DNA of 51,148 nucleotides from Paulinella micropora (GCA_009731375.1 BJOX01000365.1:573692-624839), one strand, 5' to 3'; counted from the stretch's first letter, positions 11,073-22,670 are shown. The notes: generated from the sequence alone by a model not told the origin. Numbers and translations are program-made.

Positions 11073-12665
11073 ACTGAACAGTCAGTAGCGCAGACAGATA
11101 TTACTAGTAGGACTCAGAAAAACAGTACGTTTACCTGTAAGTGGACCTTTGGGACCATGCTCCGCCTGAGCAGCCGAATAAAAGGCTTCATGGTTTGCAT
11201 CTGCTCCTCATGTAGTTCGAAGCTGGCCAGCACCCTCTTGAGGCTATCCATTTGCTCCCTGAGTCGTGCAACCGCCGCAGACCCTTCGTCACTGAGAGCA
11301 CATTCTTCCAACCTCCTTTCCATTGCCCTTTTCTTAGCCTTAGCCTTTTCTCCCGAGTCGCATGGCGGGCAAAGCTTCGGCTTATCCTCGTGGTTCCATT
11401 TAATGAGGCCCAGCTCCTTGGCGCGGTCCAAAATATACCAAAAGCCCACATAACCATGCCGATGGAAAACGGGTAGGCGCTGCATGCACTCCTGGTAGTG
11501 TGCTCTGTGCTTTTCCTCAAGCATGGAGCCGTCGATCATCGTGATGAATTTTTCGTCTTCAGGAAAATCTTTTGTCCATTTGCAGTACGACACCATATCC
11601 TGTTCGATCTCGGTCAGCTTCGTGGTCAAGCTTTTCACAGCAAGTTTCTGCATGTCCCGTTTCCCGCAGAGCCGGGAAAGCGCCCCCAAAATAAACGAAC
11701 TGTTCCAATAGCGATACTTTAGCCACTCGTATTCTTTATCGTTGTGGGCCTTATAGAAGGAGTCTTTGGCGCCCGAAGTACTGGTGTAAAGAGTCTTCAT
11801 GGTGTCAGCGTAAGCGGACACCTCCTCGTCCGAAATGATGCGGGAATTCGGAAAGTCTGGATTCAGAGTCCTCCGCGCCAAGAGCATGGATGACATCATG
11901 ATCTTCTCGAGATTTTTCTGCCTGGTTGCATTGTGGACGTAGTGTCTGTTCTCTTCGCCCAAGCGGTTCTGCACAAACATTGTGCTCAAGCCTCTGGCCA
12001 GGAATTCAAGAACTAGGGAACGATGCGAACTCCGCTCTTCACCAAGGGCACGATAAATGTTCAGAGGATCCGCTGCATTGTTTATCAATCATGGCGCTTG
12101 CTGGTCCACTTCCTTACCGGCTCGGGCCTTCATGCAGCAATGAGTATCGTCAACAATCTTGGTTTACAAGCGCAGATGACACAGGAAACGCAAATGCAAG
12201 CTAGTTACTTTTGAATGAAATCATCGATCAAAGGTTGCACTCTGATATGCACTTCTTCGGTTGGATAGTGGCGTCTTAGGGCTCTTAGCCTTGGGCTCTA
12301 TCTGGACGGAGGCTGTCGCGGTGCTGGACACCGAGACAAACGGAAGGGGATGTCGAGATTGCAGTCGAACTCACTTGAGGCCAAGACACTTGCTTCACAG
12401 GCCCAGACCCAACGCTGCCGTGCATAGTGTTGGACACTTCCGTTGCTGTCGACGACAGTTGCTTGCGAAGCTGAGACCCAACGGAAGGGAGCGCAGCAGG
12501 AGTGAGAGTCCGCGTCACATGCCCGGGCTCACTGGAGGGAGGCGTCAAAGTCCCAACAAGCCGAGTGTGAGACGGTTGCGTTGCAGCCCCAGACAGTTGC
12601 TTCCCGAGCCCATGCACATGCCCAAGGGAACGGAGCGCCGTAAGAGTTGAACGAGTCCGCTTCAA
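9215..12665 (-). pseudogene. Decayed multi-exon transposase-like gene
   Basis: Reading leftward: a possible first exon 12665-12375 (MKRTRSTLTALRSLGHVHGL..., donor GTGAGT); a long exon ending near 11136; further exons to the stop at 9215. Protein parts in order: a helical N-terminal region; DYGGFYALDGGQFWCLLFME; RYGGKSFFAGSSHQFVVVF; YKIQLSGDNGPNINSYGVIN; CFQTHTLCPNHAADLV; a Cys-containing segment near KKRCKKCSHML; a SAP-like end; a basic tail. The Asp...DNGP arrangement is like RNase H-fold transposases (inference). At least four reading-frame changes are needed (near 11190, 10920, 10040 and before the DYGG exon) plus one TGA after YGVIN, so the copy looks dead. A clean intron is seen at 9383-9291 (GTCTAC...TTTGAG, phase 0); another holds a (CT)n tract (11041-11069). 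Confidence 0.5.
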
Positions 12666-12677
12666 TTGCTTCGATCT

Positions 12678-12679
<2 letters not shown>

Positions 12680-12761
<82 letters not shown>

Positions 12762-12769
12762 CAGATAGA
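12680..12769. repeat. (GATA)n microsatellite
   Basis: About 22 ATAG units. Confidence 0.95.
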
Positions 12770-12779
12770 CATGTTGAAT

Positions 12780-13213
12780 CTATGGGTGGCTTAGCTTGAA
12801 AAGCCATGGCCTCCTATACTACCCCCGGACAAGAACTTTCAGCACCGGCCAAGCTGCACACCAACCACTGTCTCGCTATGGTTGGTGTCTGTGCCCAGTT
12901 CAAGCCGAAAGGTAGCCGAGCCCTTTTGAACTATACGGGACAACGCTAGAACACTCCCCAGGAGCGTGTGCCATAAGGAGATGATGCCACACGCAAGTCG
13001 AGGTTTCAGGAGTTCACGCTCGTTGTGAGTTACCTTCTACAACCCCGACTTCATCAACCCTTTGCATAACGCCCCGACTTCATCAGCCATGGTCAGGAGT
13101 TGGTTGCCTGTTTAGCCCTTGCGCTGCGCGCGATTAACGGCGGACACAAAATCGTATAGGGGGTTTGTTTTTAGGCCGGAGCACTGCGCAGCTGGCCCTC
13201 TGCATCCCCCCCG
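12780..13213. other. Unique segment between GATA arrays, no gene seen
   Basis: Mixed composition with two CCCCGACTTCATCA-type direct repeats near 13045-13090. No convincing open frame. Confidence 0.4.
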
Positions 13214-13263
<50 letters not shown>

Positions 13264-13405
13264 CAGATAGACTGTTTTGGATCCAAAAGAGATCTTAAGA
13301 GCAAATTTCAAGCCCGGTCAACCTCTTGCTGTTTGCTGCTTGCTGCTGCTGCTTGCTGCTGCTGCTTGCTGCTGCTGCTTGCTTCTGCTGCTTGCCGCTA
13401 TATAC

Positions 13406-13440
<35 letters not shown>

Positions 13441-13498
13441 CGGATAGATAGACGGATAGATAGATAGACAGATAGACTGATAGACTGATAGACGATAA

Positions 13499-13539
<41 letters not shown>

Positions 13540-13697
13540 GTAGATAGATAGATAGATAGAGTAGATAGATAGATAGATAGATAGATAGCTTGCTGCTTGC
13601 TGCTTGCTGCTTGCTGCTGCTGCTTGCTGCTGCTCGCTGCTTGCTGCTGCTGCTTGCTGCTGCTGCTTGATAGATAGATAGATAGATAAATTGATAA

Positions 13698-13742
<45 letters not shown>

Positions 13743-13995
13743 CAAAAAGATAGACAGATAGACTGATGTTCTCCTTTTCAGCCTCGATCTAAGCATGTAA
13801 GAGCGAAGCTGAAAACGAGAACAGCAAAGCTTTGGATCCATAAGAAATCTTAAGAGCACATTTCCAGGGTCAACCTCGTGCTGCTTGCTGCTTGCTGCTG
13901 CTGCTTGCTGCTGCTGCTTGCTGCTGCTGCTTGCTGCTGCTGCTTGCTGCTGCTGCTTGCTGCTGCTGCTTGCTGCTGCTGCTTGCTGCTTAGCT

Positions 13996-14056
<61 letters not shown>

Positions 14057-14165
14057 GGATGGATAGATAGATGGATGGATGGATAGATAGACAGAAAGAC
14101 AGACGGATAGACGGATAGACAGATAGATAGATAGACAGATAGATAGATAGATAGAGTAGATAGAG

Positions 14166-14224
<59 letters not shown>

Positions 14225-14427
14225 CTTGCTTGCTGCTGCTTGCTTGCTGCTGCTGCTTGCTGCTGCTGCTTGCTGCAGCTGCTTGCTGCAGCTGCTTGCT
14301 GCAGCTGCTTACTGCTGCTGCTTGCTGCTGCTGCTTGCTGCTGCTGCTTGCTGCTGCTGCTTGCTGCTGCTGCTTGCTGCTTGCTTGCTGCTGCTGCTGC
14401 TGCTGCTTGCTGCTTAGCCTAGATAGG

Positions 14428-14460
<33 letters not shown>

Positions 14461-14465
14461 GGATG

Positions 14466-14498
<33 letters not shown>

Positions 14499-14577
14499 GT
14501 AGATAGATAGACAGACAGACAGACAGATAGACAGAAAGACAGACAGATAGACAGAAAGACAGATAGACGATAAATAC

Positions 14578-14638
<61 letters not shown>

Positions 14639-14643
14639 CAGCT
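13214..14643. repeat. Composite GATA + GCTTGCTGCTGCT satellite with unique linkers
   Basis: Alternating (GATA)n and GCTTGCTGCTGCT blocks. The linker containing CTTAAGAGCA occurs at about 13278-13320 and 13833-13875. Signature interruptions (GAGTAGATAG, GACTGATAGACTGATAGACG) recur inside different GATA blocks, showing that whole composite units were copied. A reverse-complement relative sits at 39039-39460. Ser/Leu/Tyr/Ile and Gln/Ala/Cys ORFs here are artefacts. Confidence 0.85.
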
Positions 14644-14649
14644 AGACAG

Positions 14650-14866
14650 TTAAACTTTAAAAGTAACATTATCAAAGCTATTTAATAATAAGGACAATGG
14701 ATAGAAAGAGGCAGCGCAGCCCATGCCGGGTGGTGAAAACAAATTGTACTAGCCGTACTGAGATAGGGTCAAGGACTATGCTAACGCCTAGCCGAGCGCA
14801 CGCCGCGCGAGTCCTAGCCAGGTACGCCACCCGGCACTATCCAACCCCACCCAGGGCGAAGCGCCT
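14650..14866. other. 3' flank of the DIRS-like element
   Basis: GC-rich non-coding DNA between the satellite and the polymerase stop, with a CCGGGTGG / CCACCCGG inverted pair (about 14724-14731 and 14826-14833). It could be the terminal region of the retrotransposon; the exact end cannot be placed. Confidence 0.35.
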
Positions 14867-16560
14867 CTAGCAAAAAGAGCTCAGCAAGCTATGCTGTTCT
14901 CGTAAGATTTCGCCTCGCGGTGTGTCTATGTAACGTCTGAAGCAGTCCGAAAACCAACGCCCAGCTCGCATGATCGCAAGATCCGAGGCTCCGGCCATCT
15001 TCAACGACTTAGCTCCTCCTCGTCGCAGCGAAATGCCATTGAAACGCGCCACGTCGTTTACTCCCGCATGCATCAACAACAAACGCGCATCTGTGACGAA
15101 ACGATCCCGAGAAACAGACTCGCCGTTAGCCCATCGGAACATAGCTTGCGCCTTCCCTCGATTTAGTCCGACAGACACAGAAGATGACTCATAGCGACGA
15201 AACCAAAAGACCGGTGACAACACCATACGATCGAGATCTGCAAGCCATACATCTAAACCGCCGCGGAAAGGATCCGTCTTCGAACCATCTAGGCTGATGC
15301 ACAAAAATGTTTCATCATTGTCACTTGTGAGGGTGCAATGTAAGCGTCTCAAAACATGGGCATGCCGCTTGGGTCCCGAGATGACCAACTCACCAATTCT
15401 AAAAAGGCCGATCACCCCCCACACCATAATGGTACAAAGGACGATCAAGTCGTGCCTCGCCCGAGGACTTAGTCCGCCCGCAACTAACAGCTTCGTTGCA
15501 TGCAACACTACTCTTTCCAGCAGATCGACCGTCAGAGTCAAGCGCGCATCCTTTCCTTTCTTCTTGCTCCGCTTGATCCCTCTCCAGCATCGTTCCACAT
15601 GATAGTTCTTGAGCGCATCGCCCCAGATGGTGATACACTTGCTATCACCTTCCCACACTAACGAGCTCTGGCTGAAGGTCCCGGTACGGTTCATGTCAGT
15701 GATGGAAAAGGAGCCTTGTGTTCGTCGCAATAGTCCTGCTGCCCATGCGGCTCCGCTCTGGGCACGCCCGCTCACTCTGCCCCCGCTCACGCCCCGTCGC
15801 AACATGGCTGCATGACATTCGTGCATATGTCCGACTAAGGGCCGGAGCCAAGCAATGACTGTTGCTAGCCATGTTAGCAGGCCCTTGAAAGAAGCATAGT
15901 CCTCTGACGAAGTCCAAGTCGCAACCGCAAGCGCGTCCAGGCGCGGCAGGACTATCGCCATCCTCTTGGCAGGCATGATCACGAGCCAGCGCACGGTGTC
16001 AATGTCCCATCCCAGAAAGGAGTATTGCTGGCCACAAAAGATCTCATGCAGCTCGATGCCGATGTTCCGGAAGAATGCCACCAATTTGCGCAAACGTGTA
16101 GTCGCCACTGGCTTGGTCTTGGCTTCGGAAACAATTTTGTCGACATAGTTATCGAACTCGATGCGGTCGCGTTGGCTCGCCCCGATGATCTTGAGCAATG
16201 CCATGATTCTTGCAAAGTTGTCGCCTGCGGAAACGCTGCCGAACTTGCCGCATAGCTCAACGAAGAAATGCCGCCTGCCATCCTCGTCCCAGGCTGCCGA
16301 CACTTGTTGGTACAGGTCCGTCGCGCGAACTCCGATCTGACGGTATGCATCTTGCACATCCCCGCCGAAAGCGAAACACCCGCGACCTAGCTTAGCTATA
16401 TTGAAGATATGCTGCGCAAACGTGAAGTATATCACGCCAATGTCCACCCTCGGTGTGAGGTCATTCACTGAAAAACCTCGAGGGTATGATGCATGGTTGA
16501 TATTGCGAATAGCGTTGGAGGTAGGATCCCACTTGCTCTTTGGAATCGTAAATTCATATG
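14867..16560 (-). CDS. DIRS-like Pol, C-terminal part: reverse transcriptase + tyrosine recombinase
   Basis: Counting from the open-frame start at 16615, the first 17 residues come from the inserted transposon's terminal repeat; genuine Pol starts at VAYEFTIPKSKWDP. RT motifs: RNINHASYPRGFSVND, DVQDAYRQI (motif A, residues ~86-94), FGSVSAGDN (motif B, ~125) and YVDK (~157-160), where the usual YxDD second aspartate is lysine. FLGWDID follows. No clear RNase H signature (TDAS or similar) is seen between RT and recombinase, so that domain may be deleted. Recombinase: GLFRIGEL with the first catalytic Arg (~406), DGSKTDPF, ISLRRGGA (second Arg, but Ile where His is usual), GRW (~552) and the nucleophile candidate Tyr ~562 in RRYID. 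Stop is TAG. Likely inactive because of the split and the altered residues. Confidence 0.8.
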
Positions 16561-16564
16561 CTAC
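16561..16564. other. Target site duplication, left copy (CTAC)
   Basis: CTAC immediately left of the inverted-repeat element. The same four bases occur at 27707-27710 immediately right of it. Joining the flanks with one copy gives an unbroken Pol frame. Confidence 0.85.
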
Positions 16565-16955
16565 AACTAACCATTCGTCAAAGGTGGGGGTATCACTTTT
16601 TCCGAAATTTTTCAAGACTTTTAGGAACTTTCAGAAAACTTGTGCAAATGAATGGGAATTCAGTATTTAGTTACAGAACATACTAAAATGATATTAAAAC
16701 ATGTTTTTATTAATAGTCAACCACTTGGACTTCACCTCCGGAGGTGGACCGAAACCGGTCTGACACTATAATTTTTCTACTTTTTTTTCATGCCGGCGAC
16801 GACAAGACCATGCTGGAAACAAGCGACAACCATGCACACCTTGCTTTGATTGTTTTGTTTTATTTGTTTTTAGTATTTTCCTACATTATGAGCTGCTTTC
16901 ACCTTTAAAAATGTCCTGCCGCCCGCTGTGGGAGGGGGATTCACGTTGGGGGGGG
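16565..16955 (+). repeat. Left terminal inverted repeat
   Basis: About 391 bp, reverse complement of 27318-27706 with roughly two substitutions in the outer 150 bp. Similarity ends in a poly-G run at the inner edge. Confidence 0.9.
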
Positions 16956-17196
16956 GCTGTTGACTACGCAAAGTAAAGAGATCAGTTGAATTCTTAATTA
17001 ACAACACAAATCTAAATGTAGAATACTAAGTTGAGAAAATTAGAAATTTGTTTGCTTCCAGGTTTCCGTTGGTAATCCCGCTAGTAGTAGCGCAAACCTG
17101 CAAGTGCACCCTGAAAACAAAAGCAAAACAATTTGAAGCGTCTGGCAGAGAAAGGAAAAAGGAAGCGATACAAGAACCTGTTGCATGTAGTTGAAA

Positions 17197-17511
17197 TCAA
17201 CGTCTCAGCGCCATCGACGCTAACGCAAACTCAAAAAAACTTGGTGAGTTTTGCGGGCTGGGGGTGGCGAGACCGGTGCCGCGTGGGGGGGTGGAGGTGT
17301 TACCAGTCAAAGCGCCAGCTGCCATGCGCGCGATCACGTCCTCCAGCATTTGTTCTTTCTCGCTCTTGCTATTATTACTGTTATTATTATTACTGTTATT
17401 ATTATTACTGTTATTATTATTAGTATTACTATTATCGTTAATATTATTACTGTTGTTGTTGCTGTTGTTCTTCTTTTTTTTCTTTTTCTTCTGACTTTCC
17501 TCCTCTTCCTC

Positions 17512-17543
<32 letters not shown>

Positions 17544-20500
17544 TCTTCTTCTTCTTCTTCTTCTTCTTCTTCTTCTTCTTCTCCTGCTGCTGCTGTTGTT
17601 GCTTTTCTTTTTCCATCCTTGCCTTCTCTTTCTGCTCCCTTGCCTCCCTCTGCTTTCTCTCATCTTCTATAAGTTTATTGATGGATGCGGTTTGATCTGC
17701 AATTGCCTTGTTGACAAGGGACTGAACGACTGCTTTCGAAACGCCAGCGGCCGAATCCTCCTGTGTACACAATATTATCGCTTTGATACAGAATGTATAC
17801 AGGTGCACACAGGACGGTCCGGCCACCGGTGCTTTGAAAGCAGGCGTTTAATCCTTTATAAATAAGGCAATGACAGAACAAACCAAGGCAATTAAGAATT
17901 GCTAAAAAACGAAAGAAATCAGAAGGGGGACAGGGAGAAGAAAGAGATGCAAGAAAGGAAAGAAAAAAGAGAGGCAACAACAGGAAAAGAAGGAAGAGAG
18001 AAAAAGAAGAAGAAGAAGAAGAAGGAGGAGGAGGAGAGAAATAGAAGAAGAAGAAAAAGAAGAAGAAGAAGAAGAAGAAGAAGAAGAAGAAGAAGAAGAA
18101 GAAGAAGAAGAAGAAGAAGAAGAAGAAGAATCTTAGAAGAAGAAGGAGGAGAGATTTTATACCTCTTCTTCCACGTCCTCTTCCTCAGACCCGACCTTAG
18201 CAGCCTTCTGCTTCTTGCTGCTGGTTTTGACTAGCCAGAAGCAAATACACTAACAAGCAAGAGAGGATGAAAGTTCAATTGGTTACCAGCCTTTTTCTTC
18301 TTGGGCCCCTTAGCCGTAGGAGTGGGCGCCTCTTCTTCCACTGGCTCCTCCAACGTTTCTGTACAAAGCACCACATGCATATTACGATTCATGTTTTCAT
18401 ATTACATCATACACAATTTGGCTACCATATTTCAGTTTCTTGACCCTGCTCGAAGACCGAGGCTCGCCGTTCCCTTCTCTCTTGCGCTAAAATGTGGGGA
18501 GAAGAAAGAAAGTGGTGTGTGTTTGTGTGTGTGTGTGAGGGGGGGGGTGGGGGGCAAGAAGCATAATATTATCCGACCTTGTTTGCTAAAAACAGAAGCA
18601 AAAGCTCCCTCTTCCGCCAGTAATAGAGCATCGGCGGCTCCGTAGGGTTGCCGATGTACTTCGCAAACTCTGGCTTGACTTCCTTCTCGAAGTCAAGCGG
18701 CGACTTACCAAGCATGCATGAGTGCTTCAGGTTGAACCCATAGAAACCCATGAGCTGGTAGTGAATTTCATTTGCAACGCCATCGCCGTCAGTATCGACA
18801 TAGCGTGCAGCAAAAATATAACGCTTTGATCCTGCAACAGCCCAGTATAGCAGATATTAATGTGCAGCGACTGAACTTTGAGAAACATAATGTACCTCGA
18901 TTGATTTGGGCAGGACTCTTCTTCCGCCAACCGTAGGGGAAAATGATCAAGAGAGCAGGAGCACAGGGGGAAACTTCCCTATCCGATGTTTCCACTTGCG
19001 TGGACGCCGTGAGCTGAAATTTGTTGTACTTCTCCAGCACAACGTCCAGCACAAGCGGCCCCTCCCTGGGTTTGTTGTCTTCGGTAGTAAACTTGAACAG
19101 CAAGCTAATCCAAGCAGCGACAGCAGCAGTACAAGCAAAAGAAGAAGAAGAAGAAGAAGAAAAAAAATAAGAAGAAGAAGAAGAAGAAGGAGAAGAAGAA
19201 GAAGAAGAAGAAGAAGAAGAAGAAGAAGAAGAAGAAGAAGAAGAAAGAAGAAGAAGAAAGAAGAAGAAGAAGAAGAAAGAAGAAGAAGAAGAAGAAAGAA
19301 GAAGAAGAAGAAGAAAGAAGAAGAAAGAAGAAGAAAGAAGAAGAAAGAAGAAGAAGAAGAAAAAGAAGAAGAAAAAGAAGAAGAAAAAGAAGAAGAAGAC
19401 CAGTCTTGCCAGGACTTGCCCGAAATGAATGTGAAGACGGACGTCGCCCACACACGAATCTTGCCGTTCCCAACCGGCGGTAACTTATGATCCGGGTTGT
19501 CAAGATCCATATCCTGCTCACTCATCTCCTCACTCTTCTCCTCCTCATCCTCCTCCTCCTCCTCCTCCTCCTTCTTCTTCTTCTTGAAGTTCGTCTCCTT
19601 CTTCTCTTCTTCCTCCTTCTTCTTCTTCGTCTTCTTCTCCTTCTCCTTCTGCTCTTCCTCCTCTTTCTCCTTCTTTTTCTTCTTCGCTTCCTCCTCCTTC
19701 TCTTTCCCCTTCTTCTTTCCTTCCTCCTTCTCTTTCTCCTCCTCCTCCTCCTTCTTCTTCTTCTTCATCTCCTTATTCTCTTCTTTTTCCTTCTTCTTCT
19801 TCGTCTTCTTCTCCTTCTCCTTCTTCTCTTCCTCCTCTTTCTCCTTTTTCTTCTTCTCTTCCTCCTCCTTCTCTTTCCCCTTCTTCTTCTTTTCTTCCTC
19901 CTCCTTCTCTTTCTCCTCCTCCTCCTCCTCCTCCTCCTTCTTCTTCTTCTTCTTCTTCTTCTTCTTCTTCTTCATCTCCTTATTCTCTTCTTTCTTCTTC
20001 GTCTTCTTCGTCTTCTTCTTCTTCTTCTCCTTCTCCTTCTTCTCTTCCTCCTCTTTCTCCTTCTTTTTCTTCTTCTCTTCCTCCTCCTTCTCTTTCCCCT
20101 TCTTCTTTTCTTCCTCCTCCTTCTCTTTCTCCTTCTCCTTCTCCTTCTCTTTCTTCTTATTCTTCTCCTTCTTCTTCTTCTCTTCCTCCTCCNNNNNNNN
20201 NNCTTCCTCCTCTTTCTCCTTTTTCTTCTTCTCTTCCTCCTCCTTCTCTTTCCCCTTCTTCTTCTTTTCTTCCTCCTCCTTCTCTTTCTCCTCCTCCTCC
20301 TCCTCCTCCTCCTTCTTCTTCTTCTTCTTCTTCTTCTTCTTCTTCTTCTTCTTCTTCTTCTTCTTCTTCATCATCTCCTTATTCTCTTCTTTCTTCTTCG
20401 TCTTCTTCGTCTTCTTCGTCTTCTTCTCCTTCTCCTTCTTCTCTTCCTCCTCTTTCTCATTCTTTTTCTTCTTCTCTTCCTCCTCCTTCTCTTTCCCCTT

Positions 20501-21118
20501 CTTCTTCTTTTCTTCCTCCTCCTTCTCTTTCTCCTTCTCTTTCTCCTTCTCTTTCTCCTTCTCTTTCTTCTTATTCTTTTCCTTCTTCTTCTCTTCCTCC
20601 TCCTCCTTCTTCTTCTTCTTCTCTTCCTCCTTCTTCTTTTCTTCTTCCTCCTTTTTCGTCTTGTTCTCTTCCTCCTCATTCTTCTCCTTCTTCTTCTCCT
20701 CCCCCTCCTCCTTCTTCTTTCTTGAGGGATCATCAGGTCTCAAAAACGCTGTCTGCCTCTTATGTCTTTTGTGTGGGGGACCTGCTTCCTCGCCCAAGCC
20801 GTCGTCCCATTTCGTGGCTTTATCCTTCATTAGCATTCCTTGTTGATTCCACGAGTAGCAGAAGCCGCGGACCAACGTATCGAGGTCGCCTTTGCCCTGC
20901 ATGTTACACATGGATAAAAAAAATAAACAGGCAAGCACACAATCTTAGTATAGTATTACCAGATCATGCTTGCGAAAGACGTCGTCGGGAATCTCCACAT
21001 TTTCGAAGGGCTCCACGTCTGGGGATCCGTTGATAGTAAGGAAGATTTCATCTCGCGAATTTTTTCGAATAGTTTGTAAGGTCTTGGCAACGAGCTTGCT
21101 AAAACTCTTCTTGGGCAT
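17197..21118 (-). CDS. Transposon-borne multi-exon Lys/Glu-rich coiled-coil protein
   Basis: Eight exons join in frame with GT-AG introns: 21118-20960, 20896-19400, 19104-18896, 18831-18588, 18486-18426, 18358-18287, 18230-18163 and 17760-17197. ATG at 21118 starts MPKKSFSKLVAKTLQTIRKN. Exon 2 carries DLDTLVRGFCYSWNQQGM, then several hundred residues of E/K repeats (with a 10-N gap that makes the frame provisional). Exons 3-4 give non-repetitive sequence (KFTTEDNKPREGPLVLDVV; RYIFAARYVDTDGDGVANEI; EFAKYIGNPTEPPMLYYW). The rest is basic/acidic, with a Gln/Lys/Glu coiled-coil end. Introns 2 and 7 consist mostly of (TTC)n, an expanded polypyrimidine tract. Family unknown; probably an accessory nuclear protein of the transposon, expressed divergently from the SET/transposase side. 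Confidence 0.6.
20193..20202. other. Assembly gap (10 N) in GAA/GAG repeat
   Basis: Short N run inside the exon-2 E/K-coding repeat. True length unknown. Confidence 1.
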
Positions 21119-21275
21119 CAGAGCTAATCCTACATTCAAACATCTTGTGACTTTGCAGAATGCGAAATGAGTTGCCTTCCAAGGCGCCAAGATTTGAGTT
21201 GGTTCGTGACGCGGTGGGTGGTGGAAGCTAAAAAATCAGGTCCTAGCGATTGGAAAAAGGCTGGAGGGTAGGTGT

Positions 21276-22107
21276 AAAGTTTGTGCAGACTTTTTATTAA
21301 GAGGAAATCATTTTGAGAAGATATAACATCATTCCCGCCTATTCCATAGACAAGATTAGGCGGGAATGCATTTCTTTTTTTTACATACTAAATTGTCTGC
21401 GGAGAAAACTCTGCACAAACTTTTGTCAACACCGACCTCCATGGTTTTTGAAATTCCTCTCTTCCTCCTCACAACTCAAGCGATACCTTGTAAAAAACTA
21501 CAGCCAAATGTTTGTTAAAGCCATAAATATCAGTTCCTAATAGTTCACAACCCAACTGAACCTATTTGCCACAAGCCAGCAGTTCGATAAAACTTCGTTT
21601 TTGAATTGACTTTTTACAAAAGTTTGTGCAGAGTTTGTATTAAGAGGAAAGTATTTTGAGAAGACGTAACAGCATTCCCGCCTATTCCATAGACCAGATT
21701 AGGCGGGAATGCATTTCTTTTTTTACATACTAAATTGTCTGCGGAGAAAACTCTGCACAAACTTTTGTCAACACCGACCTCCATGATTTTTGAAATTCCT
21801 CTCTTCCTCCTCACAACTCAAGCGATACCTTGCAAAAAGCTACAGCCAAATGTTTGTTAAAGCCATAAATATCAGTTCCTAATATTTCACAACCCAACTG
21901 AATCTATTTGCCACAAGCCAGCAGTTCGATAAAACTTCGTTTATGAAATGATTTTTACAAAAGTTTGTGCAGAGTTTGTATTAAGAGGAAAGTATTTTGA
22001 GAAGATGTAACAGCATTCCCGCCTATTCCATAGACCAGATTAGGCGGGAATGCATTTCTTTTTTTACGTACAAAATGGTCTGTGGGGAAAACTCTGCACA
22101 AACTTTT
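21276..22107. repeat. ~342-bp tandem repeat (2.4 copies) with nested palindromes
   Basis: Units start with AAAGTTTGTGCAGA at 21276, 21619 and 21960. Each contains an outer inverted pair (AAAGTTTGTGCAGAGTTT / AACTCTGCACAAACTTT, ~150 bp apart) and an inner stem GCATTCCCGCCTA / TAGGCGGGAATGC. It lies between the divergently transcribed halves of the 11.1-kb transposon. It may be a control or binding region, or tandem copies of a small inverted-repeat element. Confidence 0.8.
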
Positions 22108-22149
22108 GTCGACACCTAAATTCATGTGTAGATGTTGTTGTTCAGTTAT

Positions 22150-22605
22150 CTCTTTCTTTCTTTCTTTCTTTTCTTTCTTTCTTTCTTTCTTTCTTTCTCT
22201 CTTTCCTTTCTTTCTTTCTTTCTTTCTTTTTTCTTTCTTTTTCTTTCTTTCTTGCTTCTTTCCTAAGGCTTTTGTACTTCCTCCTCTTCCTTCTCCTCCT
22301 CCTTCTCCTCCTCCTCCTCCTCCTCCTCCTCCTTCTTCTTCTTCTTCTTCTTCTTCTTCTTCTTCTTCTTCTTCTTCTTCTAAGAATCTTTTTTTTCTTC
22401 TTCTTCTTCTTTCTCTTCTTCTCGTCTTTCTTCTTCTTCTGCACCGGTAGACAGAGCAAAACTGCGGCACTTCACGTGGGCGGTGATGCAAAGTCCTCCG
22501 TGTTGTTAAGCTTCTTCTTCTTCTTCTTCTTCTTCTTCTTCTTCTTCTTCTTCTTCTTCTTCTTCTTCTTCTTCTTCTTCTTCTTCTTCTTCTTTTTCTT
22601 CTTCT

Positions 22606-22654
<49 letters not shown>

Positions 22655-22670
22655 TTCTTGTTGTTGTTGT
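22150..22670. repeat. (CTTT)n, (CTT)n and (TTG)n pyrimidine tracts
   Basis: Long pyrimidine arrays on the plus strand upstream of the SET-domain gene. Poly-Lys/Glu/Arg ORFs on the opposite strand are artefacts. Confidence 0.9.

Noticed and set aside
11926-12204. Plus-strand ORFs opposite the transposase-like pseudogene
   Set aside because: They lack family motifs, while the minus strand carries recognisable ordered protein segments and splice signals.
13214-13680. Possible CRISPR array (regular repeats with spacers)
   Set aside because: Repeats are 4-bp and 3-bp satellites without uniform direct repeats or unique spacers, in a eukaryotic context with no cas genes.
13398-14675. Tyr/Leu/Ser/Ile and Cys/Leu/Ala open frames
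   Set aside because: Direct translations of GATA and GCTTGCTGCT repeats.
19487-20846. Plus-strand poly-Leu/Phe and poly-Ser/Phe open frames
   Set aside because: Antisense shadows of the GAA/AAG repeat coding E/K on the minus strand.
18947-20938. A 663-aa open frame of poly-Lys/Glu
   Set aside because: Only its exon part (20896-19400) fits splice sites and ordered flanks. The stretch to 18947 reads through a (TTC)n intron in one frame by chance.
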